Positions 1-8,006 are shown, numbered from the stretch's first letter. The stretch: 64,000 bases of DNA from Rhizobium sp. CB3090 (GCF_029714285.1 NZ_CP121662.1:2046001-2110000), one strand, 5' to 3'. Numbers and translations: made by a program. The notes: generated by a model not told the origin, from the letters alone.

Positions 1-151
1 CAAAGGAAACGACGCAGCGATTGCTTTCGTTGCTTAATCAGTTGCTATCCAAGAGAGCCAAGTGGACGTTTCCAATCGATTGGGTGCCCAGCTCCACTTG
101 TGCGCGCAATATCTTTCCCCTAAGACTGTTTCAACAACCTTTGGGGGCAAC
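1..151. other. Window edge and leader of first gene
   Basis: No gene is supported here. A longer reading of the first gene from a GTG at 62 is open, but its first 30 codons do not look like a protein start. The ATG at 152 begins a typical signal peptide. Confidence 0.4.
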
Positions 152-538
152 ATGCGTCGATTAATTTTCGCGACTTTCATGTGCACGATTAGCAGCATTG
201 CTGTCGCTGGCGACGACCAAAAACTCGAAGAACTAACGACCGCGTTTATTAATGCCAGTTACGCCAGCCTGAGTGCCGCCTATTTCTGCCGGGATGGCAT
301 CGGCGTTGATTCATATCTAAAGGTGCGCAAGGCAGTTGAAGCGGGATTGGTCAATATAACCGGAAACGCCGACGTTGCGCGCAAGATTATGGATGAATGG
401 GAAAAAAAGATGGCGCGCGATCCACTTTACAAGAATCCCAAGGTCACAGTTGATAAGTGCAGTGATTTACTGATGGAGCGATATCACAAACTGGATGCGG
501 CTTTCGACGCTATTGCAAATAGACAAAATACACACTGA
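152..538 (+). CDS. Small secreted protein of unknown function
   Basis: A 128-residue protein. Residues 1-19 form a signal peptide (MRRLIF, a hydrophobic core, then SIAVAG), so it should be exported to the periplasm. The mature part is helical and charged, with two cysteines (in YFCRDG and in DKCSDL) that could form a disulfide. I chose the ATG at 152 over the upstream GTG at 62 because only the shorter form begins with a signal peptide. It is the first of three plus-strand genes for exported or membrane-anchored proteins that converge on the end of the prophage. I do not recognise the family. A small Rap1a-like periplasmic or immunity-type fold is possible, but this is only an impression. Confidence 0.6.
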   Translation: MRRLIFATFMCTISSIAVAGDDQKLEELTTAFINASYASLSAAYFCRDGIGVDSYLKVRKAVEAGLVNITGNADVARKIMDEWEKKMARDPLYKNPKVTVDKCSDLLMERYHKLDAAFDAIANRQNTH

Positions 539-667
539 CACTTTGATGAACGCCTGAAAGTACAATAGTTATGCGGTTCTCAAGCTCGCAGAACTTGCAA
601 CATCTGTCACTGGCATACCTTTTCAAAACATGCGAAATACAACCCTGCGCTTTGAATGGGGGATTTC

Positions 668-1111
668 GTGATTAGATTGTGGAGATTGGTCAGCGTAGCT
701 TTTTTGCTGCCAGCCATTGGCGGCTGCAATTTTTCTGAATCGAAACTGGTGACCGTGTGCGAAGAAGTTTTGAAATTGAGACTTTTGGCGCCGTCGGGAT
801 ACAAGCGGATCGAAATCAAAGAATCCGAAGAACCTCTCAGCCGCGCTGACTACAAACGCTATCTGGCCAGGGACGAATATGGGCCGCTCATCCAGGGAGC
901 CATGATGAAGGATTTTGACCGAGGCCGTGTAAAACCTCGCATGTTTGAGGTTCTTATAACTTACGATGCTCCTAACGCCTATGGCACACCAATTCGCGGC
1001 ACCACCATATGTCAGTATCCAACTGACAATGAAAACACCTCCAGAGCGGACCGTCTCTACGTAATGGTTGACGGCAAAACGAACGCGGAGTGGTTAGAGA
1101 CGCAGCGCTAA
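668..1111 (+). CDS. Putative lipoprotein of unknown function
   Basis: A 147-residue protein whose N-terminus is a lipoprotein signal: Arg-containing n-region, hydrophobic stretch and lipobox AIGGC, so the mature protein should be lipid-anchored at Cys. An ATG 12 bases upstream (656) is also open, but the GTG at 668 has a GGGGGA ribosome site at good distance. The region from VCEEVLKLRL to the C-terminus matches the C-terminal half of the gene at 1263-2069: CE..LK.RL, an aromatic-rich middle, FD.G...P..F.V, then a late Cys-Tyr pair. The two are therefore paralogous or share a domain. No function is known to me. The domain may be exported in both cases. Confidence 0.6.
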   Translation: MIRLWRLVSVAFLLPAIGGCNFSESKLVTVCEEVLKLRLLAPSGYKRIEIKESEEPLSRADYKRYLARDEYGPLIQGAMMKDFDRGRVKPRMFEVLITYDAPNAYGTPIRGTTICQYPTDNENTSRADRLYVMVDGKTNAEWLETQR

Positions 1112-1262
1112 GAAAAGCGGGCGACTATGAGGTTTCAGCTACTTCTGACTGCATTCTCCCTGTGCCCCCTATACGGGATGAGTTCGCGACACATTCAGAC
1201 GGCCGTTCAGCTGAAGTAACGGCATCCGCATTGGCACTCCTTAAAATTTCTGAGAGACACTT

Positions 1263-2069
1263 ATGGACGTTTGGCTAAAGGCTTTGATCGCAACTGCATG
1301 CATAGTGGTAATCGCGAGCGCCGCGATTGTCGGCGGTGTTGTTGGCTGGCAATACTACCAGGCATGGCAGGAGGAGAAGGCTGCCAAGCTTGCCGAACGA
1401 AAATTCAAATGCACTGATGCATTGAGAGAAGAAGTCCGTGCGAAAGCAGGAGAAAAGACGTACGGTTCACTAGCTCTCATGGTTGCTGAAGCAGATAGTT
1501 GCCGAGCGGAGTTTCCTGATATTCGAGCCTCGTTCTGCTTTCGTCTCTGGAAAGACGTAAAGCTATTCAATGCGGGGGCAACTACCGACTTTTTCGACAA
1601 AATGACCTCTGCGGCGGTCAAAGAGGTTGACGCGTGCAACCAAGAATTTGGCTACGCTGAGCCAGAAAAGAAGCCTCTTCCTCAAAACACGAGTGAGTGG
1701 AAAGCGGCCACACCATCAAAACCTGCGGCGGCGTTAACAATGGTGGCAACCTGTGAAGCCGCACTGAAATTCCGCCTTGGTTCATCAGCTACCTACACGC
1801 AAGTTGATCATTCCAAAGCCCAATTTCCAATGGGTCGCAGTTCGTTCGCAAGCTACCTTGAAAAGACCGACGACAGCCCTTCGATGCGGGAAGAGAAGCT
1901 GAAGCAATTCGATCAAGGCGTTCTGAGACCGGTAGAGTTTTATGTCTACTTGAGCACAAACGCCATCGTCCAAAGCCGATATCAGCGGATTGAAGCGGCC
2001 TGCAGCTACGTCGGCATACAAGGTACTGACGCCGGCGCTGCCGTAGACAATGTGAGACTTACCTACTGA
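1263..2069 (+). CDS. Membrane-anchored two-domain protein, unknown
   Basis: A 268-residue protein. Residues 6-32 form one transmembrane helix (LIATACIVVIASAAIVGG), followed by a short charged coil (WQEEKAAKLAERK). The rest, about 235 residues, is probably periplasmic. Residues about 40-130 are Cys-containing and helical. Residues from about 160 (TCEAALKFRL) to the end repeat the domain of the lipoprotein at 668-1111. The ATG at 1263 has a GAGAGA ribosome site. The gene ends 20 bases before the stop codon of the last prophage gene on the other strand, so the chromosome/prophage junction lies in 2070-2088. Function unknown. Confidence 0.6.
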   Translation: MDVWLKALIATACIVVIASAAIVGGVVGWQYYQAWQEEKAAKLAERKFKCTDALREEVRAKAGEKTYGSLALMVAEADSCRAEFPDIRASFCFRLWKDVKLFNAGATTDFFDKMTSAAVKEVDACNQEFGYAEPEKKPLPQNTSEWKAATPSKPAAALTMVATCEAALKFRLGSSATYTQVDHSKAQFPMGRSSFASYLEKTDDSPSMREEKLKQFDQGVLRPVEFYVYLSTNAIVQSRYQRIEAACSYVGIQGTDAGAAVDNVRLTY

Positions 2070-2088
2070 AATTCTATGGCAAACCCCT

Positions 2089-2819
2089 CTAGCCCGCCTC
2101 CCGCGCCCTGATCGCCTCCGTCTCCTCCTCCACCGCCTGGCAATAGCGCCCATCCATCGCCTTTAGCACGACGATGTCCTCGCGGCGCAGTAGGTTGCCG
2201 GTCAGCTGCAGCCAGGCGAGCATTTCTTGGTGGGAGAGCGGCGCCGGGCCGGAAAAGCCGGGGGCCTGCGCCGAACGCAGGTCCCAGAACCAGTCCCAGA
2301 GCGCATGGCCGGCCTCCGGCACCTCGGCCTCCGGGCTGACAAGCTCGAAGGCCTCGTTGCGTTCCCGCCGGGTCTCGCCGTTTGCATCGCGCACGCAATC
2401 ATAGCGTGCGACGATCCTTACGGCTTCTGAAAGCCCTTCGGCAAGCTCTTCATAAAATTTGCGCGGTCCTCCGAGGCGCCGGCCACCTGATCGTAGATCC
2501 AGCCGGCTTCCTCGACGACTTCGCGGGCCTTCTCGAAGGAGAGCACCGGCTGCTCGCCCTTCCACTGCTGCTCGCCCCAGCTCCAGGAGGCGATGGCGGC
2601 GGCCGCCTTATCGAGATATTCGGCCTCGACCTTGCTGGTGGTCAGCTTCTTCTTGCGGCTGGCGAGGAAGCGGTCGCTATGCTGGCGAACGATCTTCTTC
2701 ACCTCGTTGCTCTCGGCCGAGCGGATCATGAAGGAGATGCCGAGCGGCTCCTCGGTGGCCGGATGCAGGAGCTGCAGCTCGAAGAGATCTTCGGAATTGA
2801 CGAGACTGGAGATATCCAA
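2089..2819 (-). CDS. Tail assembly chaperone GT (via -1 frameshift)
   Basis: Predicted 243-residue frameshift product. Reading starts at 2819 as the short chaperone, slips back one base at the heptamer at 2454-2460, and continues from RANF into YEELAEGLSE down to the stop at 2089. The downstream frame has no convincing start of its own, yet reads as a normal protein (EAVRIVARYDCV, LAWLQLTGNLLRR). In long-tailed phages the G/GT pair keeps the tape measure protein soluble and recruits tail tube subunits, and GT is made by exactly this kind of slip. The next gene should be the tape measure, but the phage sequence stops here. Confidence 0.75.
2418..2819 (-). CDS. Tail assembly chaperone, short form (G-like)
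   Basis: A 133-residue protein starting at a TTG (2819); an in-frame stop lies a few codons upstream and no ATG is near. It reads as a phage tail assembly chaperone: acidic N-terminus, an LHP motif, then a Lys-rich helical centre (SRKKKLTTSKVEAEYLDKAA), ending KGFQKP. It lies directly after the tail tube gene, the standard position of this protein in siphophages. Its last 14 codons overlap the extension frame, and the slippery heptamer lies at codons 120-122. The family call rests on position, size and the frameshift more than on a strong motif. Confidence 0.7.
   Translation of the reverse strand: MDISSLVNSEDLFELQLLHPATEEPLGISFMIRSAESNEVKKIVRQHSDRFLASRKKKLTTSKVEAEYLDKAAAAIASWSWGEQQWKGEQPVLSFEKAREVVEEAGWIYDQVAGASEDRANFMKSLPKGFQKP
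2454..2460 (-). promoter_or_regulatory. Canonical -1 slippery heptamer A AAT TTT
   Basis: On the minus strand the bases read A AAT TTT in the chaperone frame, followed by ATG. This fits the X XXY YYZ rule for -1 ribosomal frameshifting (X=A, Y=T, Z=T). The new frame stays open for 121 more codons, while the zero frame stops 12 codons after the heptamer. Confidence 0.8.
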
Positions 2820-2899
2820 GGGAACACCTTATCGGTTGGAACATGTGGGAGTGGCCGCGCGCCGCAGGAGAGCGACGCGCAAGATCGGTAAGATGGTGC

Positions 2900-3385
2900 T
2901 TACGGCGTGGTGACGGGGTCGACGCGGATCGGCAGCTGGTTGAGGCCGATCTTGAACTTCTCCAGATCGAAATCGTCGGAGCCGCCGCCGGGATAGAGCG
3001 GGCCGGAAACGACGCCGCGCGAATAGAACACCGTGTTGGTCTTGCCCTGCGGCGCGTCGTTGCGCTCGACCTTGATCGCCATGTTGTTGACGTTAAGCGG
3101 ATCGCCGAAAACGCGCAGGATGTCCTGACCCGGATCGTCGGCGATGGAGGCAACTTCGAGCTCCGGATCGCCGGCGTTGGAAACGCCCTTTTGCTTCTGC
3201 TGCACCGGTTCATCCAGCGTATCGTAGTGGTTGATGGTGGAGTCCGAGCCGAAATCGCCGACCTTGCCGACCTTGCCGACCTGCACCCAGGTCAGCGCGG
3301 CATAGGCGCTGGCCGTCAGGTCGGTATTCTGGGGCGTCTCGCATACGTAGACTTTCGAGCCCTTCTTCGTGCTTTTGTTCGCCAT
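2900..3385 (-). CDS. Phage major tail tube protein
   Basis: A 161-residue protein that starts MANKSTKKGSKVYV and is rich in beta strands and Gly/Asp turns (VGKVGDFGSDSTINHYDTLDEP), with the look of siphophage tube subunits, which stack as hexamers around the tape measure. It lies between the tail terminator gene (ends at 3389, three bases away) and the tail assembly chaperone, the usual place for the tube gene. Full length appears intact. I see no Ig-like C-terminal extension. The call rests on gene order and fold impression. No catalytic residues are expected. Confidence 0.7.
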   Translation of the reverse strand: MANKSTKKGSKVYVCETPQNTDLTASAYAALTWVQVGKVGKVGDFGSDSTINHYDTLDEPVQQKQKGVSNAGDPELEVASIADDPGQDILRVFGDPLNVNNMAIKVERNDAPQGKTNTVFYSRGVVSGPLYPGGGSDDFDLEKFKIGLNQLPIRVDPVTTP

Positions 3386-3388
3386 GGA

Positions 3389-3820
3389 TCATGTCTCCGG
3401 TTCAAAGGCGGTGTAGGGAATGGTGACCGGTATCTGCACCCGGTCATCCTCTTGGATCGGGCCTGTGGCCCACGGCTCGCCACTGATCGTGATCTTCACG
3501 CCAGAGGCGAACAGCGTCTTGTTGTTGAAATGGTCGATGACCTGGCCGGCGGCATCGAGTGGCTTGATCAGCCCGCCGCCGGCCTTCCAATAGACGGAAA
3601 CCTGCAGAAGCCCGAGCTTCTGCTGCGGATCGTCGCCCAGCGTTACCTGCCGGGGACGGTTGGGCAGGTAGCTGACGGCCAGATAGTTATCCGGCTTTTC
3701 TTGCCCCGCCGGCGGGAAGGCAATGCCCGGCTGCGCCACCGGCAATGGCGGCTGGAATTGGAGTGCGGCCAGATGGTCCAGCAGCGCAGCCAGAATGAGA
3801 GCGTCCGTTGCCGTCGCCAT
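3389..3820 (-). CDS. Phage tail terminator-like protein
   Basis: A 143-residue protein (MATATDALILAALLDHL) with a helix at the start and a beta-rich body containing YLAVSYLPNRPRQ and VSVYWKAGGG, typical of the small tail-completion or terminator proteins that cap the tail tube and join it to the head. It lies immediately upstream of the tube gene and after the gp10-like gene, in the standard order. The long stretch of Pro, Gln and Ala near residues 20-45 looks like a loop. The exact family is not certain; alternatives are other minor tail or connector proteins. Confidence 0.6.
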   Translation of the reverse strand: MATATDALILAALLDHLAALQFQPPLPVAQPGIAFPPAGQEKPDNYLAVSYLPNRPRQVTLGDDPQQKLGLLQVSVYWKAGGGLIKPLDAAGQVIDHFNNKTLFASGVKITISGEPWATGPIQEDDRVQIPVTIPYTAFEPET

Positions 3821-3856
3821 GCGTCACCTTGTCTAGATTGTTGAGATTTCGGGGGA

Positions 3857-4249
3857 TCAGTCCGCCGTGTCGCGCGCGGCGCGCTCGACGATGTCAGGCC
3901 ACTGGCGCGCCGCAAGCCGCACCATGCCCTGCCCCGCCTGCCCATCCTTGCCATACTCGACTGCGGCGGCGTGCGGCGCGGTGAAACCCATATGGATCAT
4001 GCCGCCCAACGGCACGCCTAGACCGGCCAGATTGACCGGCTGGCCTTCATTAGATTTCTCCGTATCCCCGCTTTGTCGCGGCGAGGCGGAGACCCGGAAG
4101 GAATTGACAAGTTCGCCGGAGGCTACCGGCGTTGCCTCGACGATCGCCTCAGCCAGCCGCTGTACGGAGAGGTTCACCACCTCTTCCATGCGGCGCTTGG
4201 TCCGCTCGGCCCAGGCGGCAATATCGGTGGAAAAATTAGAGGAAGCCAT
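3857..4249 (-). CDS. HK97 gp10-like head-tail joining protein
   Basis: A 130-residue protein. The N-terminal helix (IAAWAERTKRRMEEVVNLSVQRLAEAIVEATPVASGELVNSF) and the later HAAAVEYG motif are the signature layout of the HK97 gp10 family: an amphipathic helix, a T.V..G.L..S element, then a Y-G element. Members help attach the tail to the completed head. It sits between the head-closure genes and the tail terminator gene. Length is normal for the family, with no visible defect. Confidence 0.75.
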   Translation of the reverse strand: MASSNFSTDIAAWAERTKRRMEEVVNLSVQRLAEAIVEATPVASGELVNSFRVSASPRQSGDTEKSNEGQPVNLAGLGVPLGGMIHMGFTAPHAAAVEYGKDGQAGQGMVRLAARQWPDIVERAARDTAD

Positions 4250-4270
4250 GTCGATTGCCCCTTGATAGGG

Positions 4271-4498
4271 TTATGCACCATCGGCGGCGTCGCCCGGTGA
4301 AGAGCCACGCCGCTCGAAATTCAAAAGGGTAAGATGGCCGTAACGGGCGCGAACGGCAGGTTTGGTCGTTCGAGATTCGCCCTTCGCCCCGCCACTCCTC
4401 TCAATTCCCGGCAACGGTGAAACCCGATTGAGCAGCAGGATGACACGCGCCAACAGCCAAAGCGTCAGGATCGTCTTGAAACGCACCAGCACCTTCAT
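4271..4498 (-). CDS. Small membrane-type phage protein, unknown
   Basis: A 75-residue reading frame starting MKVLVRFKTILTLWLLARVILLLN, a single hydrophobic helix with basic residues, followed by a basic, Gly/Arg-rich tail. Its ATG (4496-4498) overlaps the stop of the upstream joining gene (4495-4497) in an ATGA arrangement, which suggests translational coupling and supports it as a real gene. No function is recognised. A small inner-membrane protein is not usual between two head-tail connector genes, so a chance frame in GC-rich DNA is possible. Confidence 0.4.
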   Translation of the reverse strand: MKVLVRFKTILTLWLLARVILLLNRVSPLPGIERSGGAKGESRTTKPAVRARYGHLTLLNFERRGSSPGDAADGA

Positions 4499-4854
4499 CG
4501 CCGCACCTGCAGCTGCCAAAAGACAACCGTCCCGCCCGGCGACAGCGGCTGGATATCGATGATCGCATGCTCGATGCCGCCGATCAGCACCTTGTCGGCC
4601 AATGTCGGCGTGATCGACAGTCCCTCGATCGAGAGATAGACCATGCGATCCCCGCGCTGGATCAGCGTATCGGCGATATACGACTGACTCTGATCGAGAT
4701 CGACAAGCGAGCAGGCAAAGTCCTCGCTCGTCTGCACCGGATCATAGTCCGGCCCCGTATTCGTGATGCGACGCAGACTGCCCTTCTGGCCGAACTTGGC
4801 GATCAGCCGCGCGGCAGTCGCGCGGGTTTTGGCATAGTCGAAAGCGGCCATCAC
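4495..4854 (-). CDS. Phage head closure/neck protein
   Basis: A 119-residue protein: basic N-terminal helix (YAKTRATAARLIAKFGQKGSLRR), then beta strands (SCSL-type centre, GDRMVYLSIEG, DKVLIGGIEHAIIDIQPLSPGGTVVFWQLQVRR). This is the fold outline of head-closure proteins, small barrels that plug the head after packaging. It overlaps the upstream adaptor gene by four bases (ATGA) and the downstream small gene by the same arrangement, so the three are probably translated together. Identification is by order and architecture. Confidence 0.6.
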   Translation of the reverse strand: MMAAFDYAKTRATAARLIAKFGQKGSLRRITNTGPDYDPVQTSEDFACSLVDLDQSQSYIADTLIQRGDRMVYLSIEGLSITPTLADKVLIGGIEHAIIDIQPLSPGGTVVFWQLQVRR

Positions 4855-5348
4855 ACCACCAGGATGCCCGGCAGAACCGGACGCAAGAAGGGATAGAGCA
4901 AACCGTCAAGAATGGTCATGACTGGCCTTGCCGAGGAAATGATGTCGGCGGGCGAACCGGCCGCAACATATTCCGTCTCCAGCGGCCCGACCTTTTCGCG
5001 TTTGACGGTCTGCGCTGCAGTGACCACTGGGTTCAGGCTGCCGGGTTCGGCAAGCTCGACAGCGGCCGCCTCATAGGCAGCGTAAGTAATCGGCAATGGC
5101 ACGATATCTTCGGGAATGGCCTCGCCATTGGCCGTCATGGCCGCCTTGCGCGGCCACGACAGAGCCTGGTCATAACCACCGGCGCGAAAGCCGGGAAAAC
5201 GCGGCTCGTACAAGCCGTCTACGACCTGAGAGCCGCGTACCAGGGCTGCCGTGCGCTCATCTTCTCCGGCGGCCCCCCAGGCTGCGCTGCCCCGATCGAC
5301 AAAATAGGTATTGGCAGCATCGAGCGTGCCATAGAAAGCTGCGGACAT
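4851..5348 (-). CDS. Phage head-tail adaptor, DnaT-like family
   Basis: A 165-residue protein beginning MSAAFYGTLDAANTYFVDRG. The pattern of early LDAANTYF, then W...AAL.RG, then a central WPR motif (LSWPRKAAM) and P..I..A..EAA is the usual layout of the DnaT-like adaptor proteins that bind under the portal in siphophages. I chose the ATG at 5348 rather than an open start at 5411, because the upstream part (SLSPFGGERAPPP) does not look structured and the family begins near MSAA. It follows the major capsid gene and overlaps the closure gene by four bases. Confidence 0.65.
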   Translation of the reverse strand: MSAAFYGTLDAANTYFVDRGSAAWGAAGEDERTAALVRGSQVVDGLYEPRFPGFRAGGYDQALSWPRKAAMTANGEAIPEDIVPLPITYAAYEAAAVELAEPGSLNPVVTAAQTVKREKVGPLETEYVAAGSPADIISSARPVMTILDGLLYPFLRPVLPGILVV

Positions 5349-5417
5349 GAAAACTCCGGCGGTAAATGAGGGCGGCGGAGCCCTCTCCCCGCCAAACGGA
5401 GAGAGGGACAATCAAAG

Positions 5418-6389
5418 TCACGCCGCAGCCGTGATCTCGTCGCCATAGGCCATGGCGGCCGGCAGGCGAACTTCGGTGCCGCCGGTGCGGGCGATGATGC
5501 CGGTTTCGAAGCTCATGATGGATTTCTGGCGCGGCTGCAGCACGCGCCGCGGCATCGGCAGATGGAAGCGCAGCACTTCCGGATCGCGACGGTAGACGAC
5601 CATGCGGCCGCCGCCATCCTGGGATGCCGTCGCAAGCTCGCGCAGCGGCTGGATGTCCAACGGCTGGCCGGTTTCGGCGGTATAGACATTCCCCTGCCGC
5701 AGGAAATCCAGCACGGTGATGTAGCCGTCGCCATCGGCAAGCCGCTTGGTGGCAATCAGCCGGAACGCCTCCGGCGGCAGGCGCAGGCTGTCCACCCATT
5801 CGACTTCGCCGGTGCGTTCGCGCACGCCGCCGATGAGATCGTTGACATCGCGCAGGATCTGATCGGCGGTCTTGGCAGACCACAAGGTCGAGGAGCCCGT
5901 ACCGTCAGCAGCGACATCGACGCGCGAGACATTGGGATCGTTGACGAAACCGGTCCAGCCCTTCTCCGTGGAGCCGATCATGGCGACGGAGTTGAGCAGG
6001 CGCTCGATTTTATCAGCGGCGAAGATGGCGTTGGAGGCGTTGAGATCGAGATTGTAGAGTGCTGCCTGATTGACCTCCTCCAGATTCCATTCCCAGCCGG
6101 AGCCGACCATTGCGAAATCATGGCTGGCGCTGTCACGCGTCGACTGATTGAAGGGCATATCCGTGCCCGCGCCGGAAAGGAACTTCGCCTCGCCCGCGCT
6201 ATCGACGGTGAAGAAGGTCGTACCCGCGGCCCATTCATTGCCCTCGGTGACGACAGGCACATGCAGGCCATAATTGAGCGTGGGATAGCGCCGCTGATAG
6301 ATGCGGGTCTCGATATTGCGGCCCTGCGCTATGACGAAGGAATAGGCTGCCTGCGCGTCGGCGAAATGCTGTCGAACGAATTGGTTCAT
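5418..6389 (-). CDS. Phage major capsid protein (DUF2184 type)
   Basis: A 323-residue protein that reads as the DUF2184 class of major capsid proteins, an HK97-fold shell subunit. Visible features: an N-terminal arm (VRQHFADAQAAYSFVIAQGRNIETRIYQRRYP), a conserved-type stretch LNYGLHVPVVTEGNEWA near residues 40-55, a mid-protein helix, and a C-terminal strand region RRVLQPRQKSIMSFETG followed by TEVRLPAAMAYGD. It lies between the cement protein gene (three bases upstream) and the adaptor gene. Length is normal and the frame is intact, so the capsid module looks undamaged although the tail module is cut off. Confidence 0.8.
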   Translation of the reverse strand: MNQFVRQHFADAQAAYSFVIAQGRNIETRIYQRRYPTLNYGLHVPVVTEGNEWAAGTTFFTVDSAGEAKFLSGAGTDMPFNQSTRDSASHDFAMVGSGWEWNLEEVNQAALYNLDLNASNAIFAADKIERLLNSVAMIGSTEKGWTGFVNDPNVSRVDVAADGTGSSTLWSAKTADQILRDVNDLIGGVRERTGEVEWVDSLRLPPEAFRLIATKRLADGDGYITVLDFLRQGNVYTAETGQPLDIQPLRELATASQDGGGRMVVYRRDPEVLRFHLPMPRRVLQPRQKSIMSFETGIIARTGGTEVRLPAAMAYGDEITAAA

Positions 6390-6392
6390 GGA

Positions 6393-6863
6393 TTAGGCGC
6401 TCCTGTGCTTGAGCGAGATTTCGACGATATCGCCGTTGCCGCCGCTCGTGTCGAAGAAACAATCGGGAATGGGGCCGACGATGCCGGTACCAGCCGCGTT
6501 GACATAGGCATTGGTGGTCGGGTTGTAATAGACGGCGTCGCCGTCAGCGACTGCGCCGCCCGCCCGCACATACATCTGGCCGGAGGTCAGAAAGGCGCCG
6601 GTGATGAACTGCGCATAGCCGTCCACCTGCGTAGCACCGGGCAGCACGGTCGGCGTCAGCACTGCGATGCCGAGAAACTTGCCGCCGGCGGCATAGGGCG
6701 CAACGCCGTGATCGGCGAGACCGCGCTGGGCCGGCTGGCCGAACTTGATGCCGGCGGCGTTTTCCACCGTGCGGCTGATCTTGTTGGATTTTTCCTCCGA
6801 AGCGATCTGCCCGTGCAGGCCCTTCTGAGGAGCGTTTCCATAGGTGGTCTGATAAGTCGCCAT
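6393..6863 (-). CDS. Phage capsid cement/decoration protein (Gp24-like)
   Basis: A 156-residue protein starting MATYQTTYGNAPQKGLHGQIA. The order of elements (an early G..GQIA, a middle FGQPAQRG followed by G.L.GIAVL, then GAFLTSGQMYVRAGGAV..GDAVYYN and a C-terminal VEISL) matches the structural cement proteins that bind capsid three-fold sites and stabilise the shell. It precedes the major capsid gene by three bases and follows the protease/scaffold gene, as usual in this phage group. Confidence 0.7.
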   Translation of the reverse strand: MATYQTTYGNAPQKGLHGQIASEEKSNKISRTVENAAGIKFGQPAQRGLADHGVAPYAAGGKFLGIAVLTPTVLPGATQVDGYAQFITGAFLTSGQMYVRAGGAVADGDAVYYNPTTNAYVNAAGTGIVGPIPDCFFDTSGGNGDIVEISLKHRSA

Positions 6864-6890
6864 TGAAGCGTCTCCTTTTCGTTGACCTGG

Positions 6891-8006
6891 TTAGACGGGA
6901 TTGGCCGGCAGGTGGGCGGATTGCAGGTCACGCACCATGGCGGCATAGGCGGTGAACGCGGCGGACATCGATGCCTGCTCGGTGGTGATACCGTCCTTGA
7001 CCGCGGCGGCGAAAAGATCCGTGGTCTCGCGAATGGCCTCTGCCAGCATGTCGAAACGCGCGTCGATATAGGCGTCCGACCTGCCCTCGACAGCACTCTC
7101 GCCGACCTTAGCGAGAACGACCGCCTTGCGGATCGCCGTATCGGTAAGACCTGCTGTTTTCACATTGCCAACGATCGCCTTGGCAAGCCCGATGAGATCG
7201 GCGCGAGCCTCGGCTCGCCGTTCGATTTCGGCATCGGACAAGAGCCCGGCCTTGACGACATCCAGCTCGGCATCGCGAACGGCGATGGCCTTCTGGTATG
7301 CGATGTCGGCGTCCCCGAGCCGTTGCTGCAACGTCGCAATAAGCTCAGCAGCCTGATCGTTGACCTCGATCCTGACGCCATCGACGGTAATTGTCTTTGT
7401 GGACATCATTCCTTCCTTGTTCAGATGATGATCGGAATTAGGGCGTGGGGCTGCGAGAGGAGCGCAGCCCCACGGTGCTGCCACATCGCCGATGCGGACT
7501 TTCGATCCCGCACGGCCACGGCGCACAATGGCGATATGATTGATGCGAATATTCTTCTGGACCGCGTCATAGGCCTCACCGGCGGGCGTCACGCCTGCAG
7601 TGAAATCGAGATCGCAGACATAGCCGGCCGACAGTTCCTGCTTGCCGCTCTCGATGTCCTGAATAGCCGCCTCGTCGCTGACCATCAGCGGCACCCGAAT
7701 GAAGATGCCCTCACCGGCGATCTCATCGCCGGTCTGGCCGACGGAATATGTCTTCCAGTTTGCCGACGTGACCATTTCCGGCGGATGCTCATTTGTCACC
7801 GGTCGGTGAGCGGCACTCTTCAGCGTGTCTTCGGAGAAGACTTCCGCACCGGGGCGATAAACCCGCACGGTGCGCATTTCCGGCCTGCCGACCTCCGCAC
7901 CGAGATAGTTCTGAATACCCGTGCGGGCGATCCGAGCGTCGGCCACAAGATAGCCGTCGCCAGTCCGCCGCGTCCCCGCGACGGTGACAATGTCTGTAAA
8001 ATTCAT
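6891..8006 (-). CDS. Phage prohead protease/scaffold (DUF2213 type)
   Basis: A 371-residue protein. Residues 1-170 read as the DUF2213 domain, a head-maturation protease relative, with the conserved-type HRPVTNEHPPEMV (candidate catalytic His) and KQELSAGY (candidate nucleophile Ser). Residues from about 200 onward are helical, acidic and Ala-rich, as expected for a scaffolding part (DQAAELIATLQQRLGDADI). I chose the ATG at 8006; frames open further upstream, but that part is Arg/Pro-rich and translates the opposite-strand face of the portal gene. A fused protease-scaffold gene between portal and capsid genes is common. Confidence 0.75.
   Translation of the reverse strand: MNFTDIVTVAGTRRTGDGYLVADARIARTGIQNYLGAEVGRPEMRTVRVYRPGAEVFSEDTLKSAAHRPVTNEHPPEMVTSANWKTYSVGQTGDEIAGEGIFIRVPLMVSDEAAIQDIESGKQELSAGYVCDLDFTAGVTPAGEAYDAVQKNIRINHIAIVRRGRAGSKVRIGDVAAPWGCAPLAAPRPNSDHHLNKEGMMSTKTITVDGVRIEVNDQAAELIATLQQRLGDADIAYQKAIAVRDAELDVVKAGLLSDAEIERRAEARADLIGLAKAIVGNVKTAGLTDTAIRKAVVLAKVGESAVEGRSDAYIDARFDMLAEAIRETTDLFAAAVKDGITTEQASMSAAFTAYAAMVRDLQSAHLPANPV

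Noticed and set aside
1127..1219. A 30-codon frame with a signal-like start (MRFQLLLTAFSLCPLYG)
   Set aside because: Too short for a protein claim, weak ribosome site, and it ends without a domain. It may be a decayed remnant but nothing more can be said.
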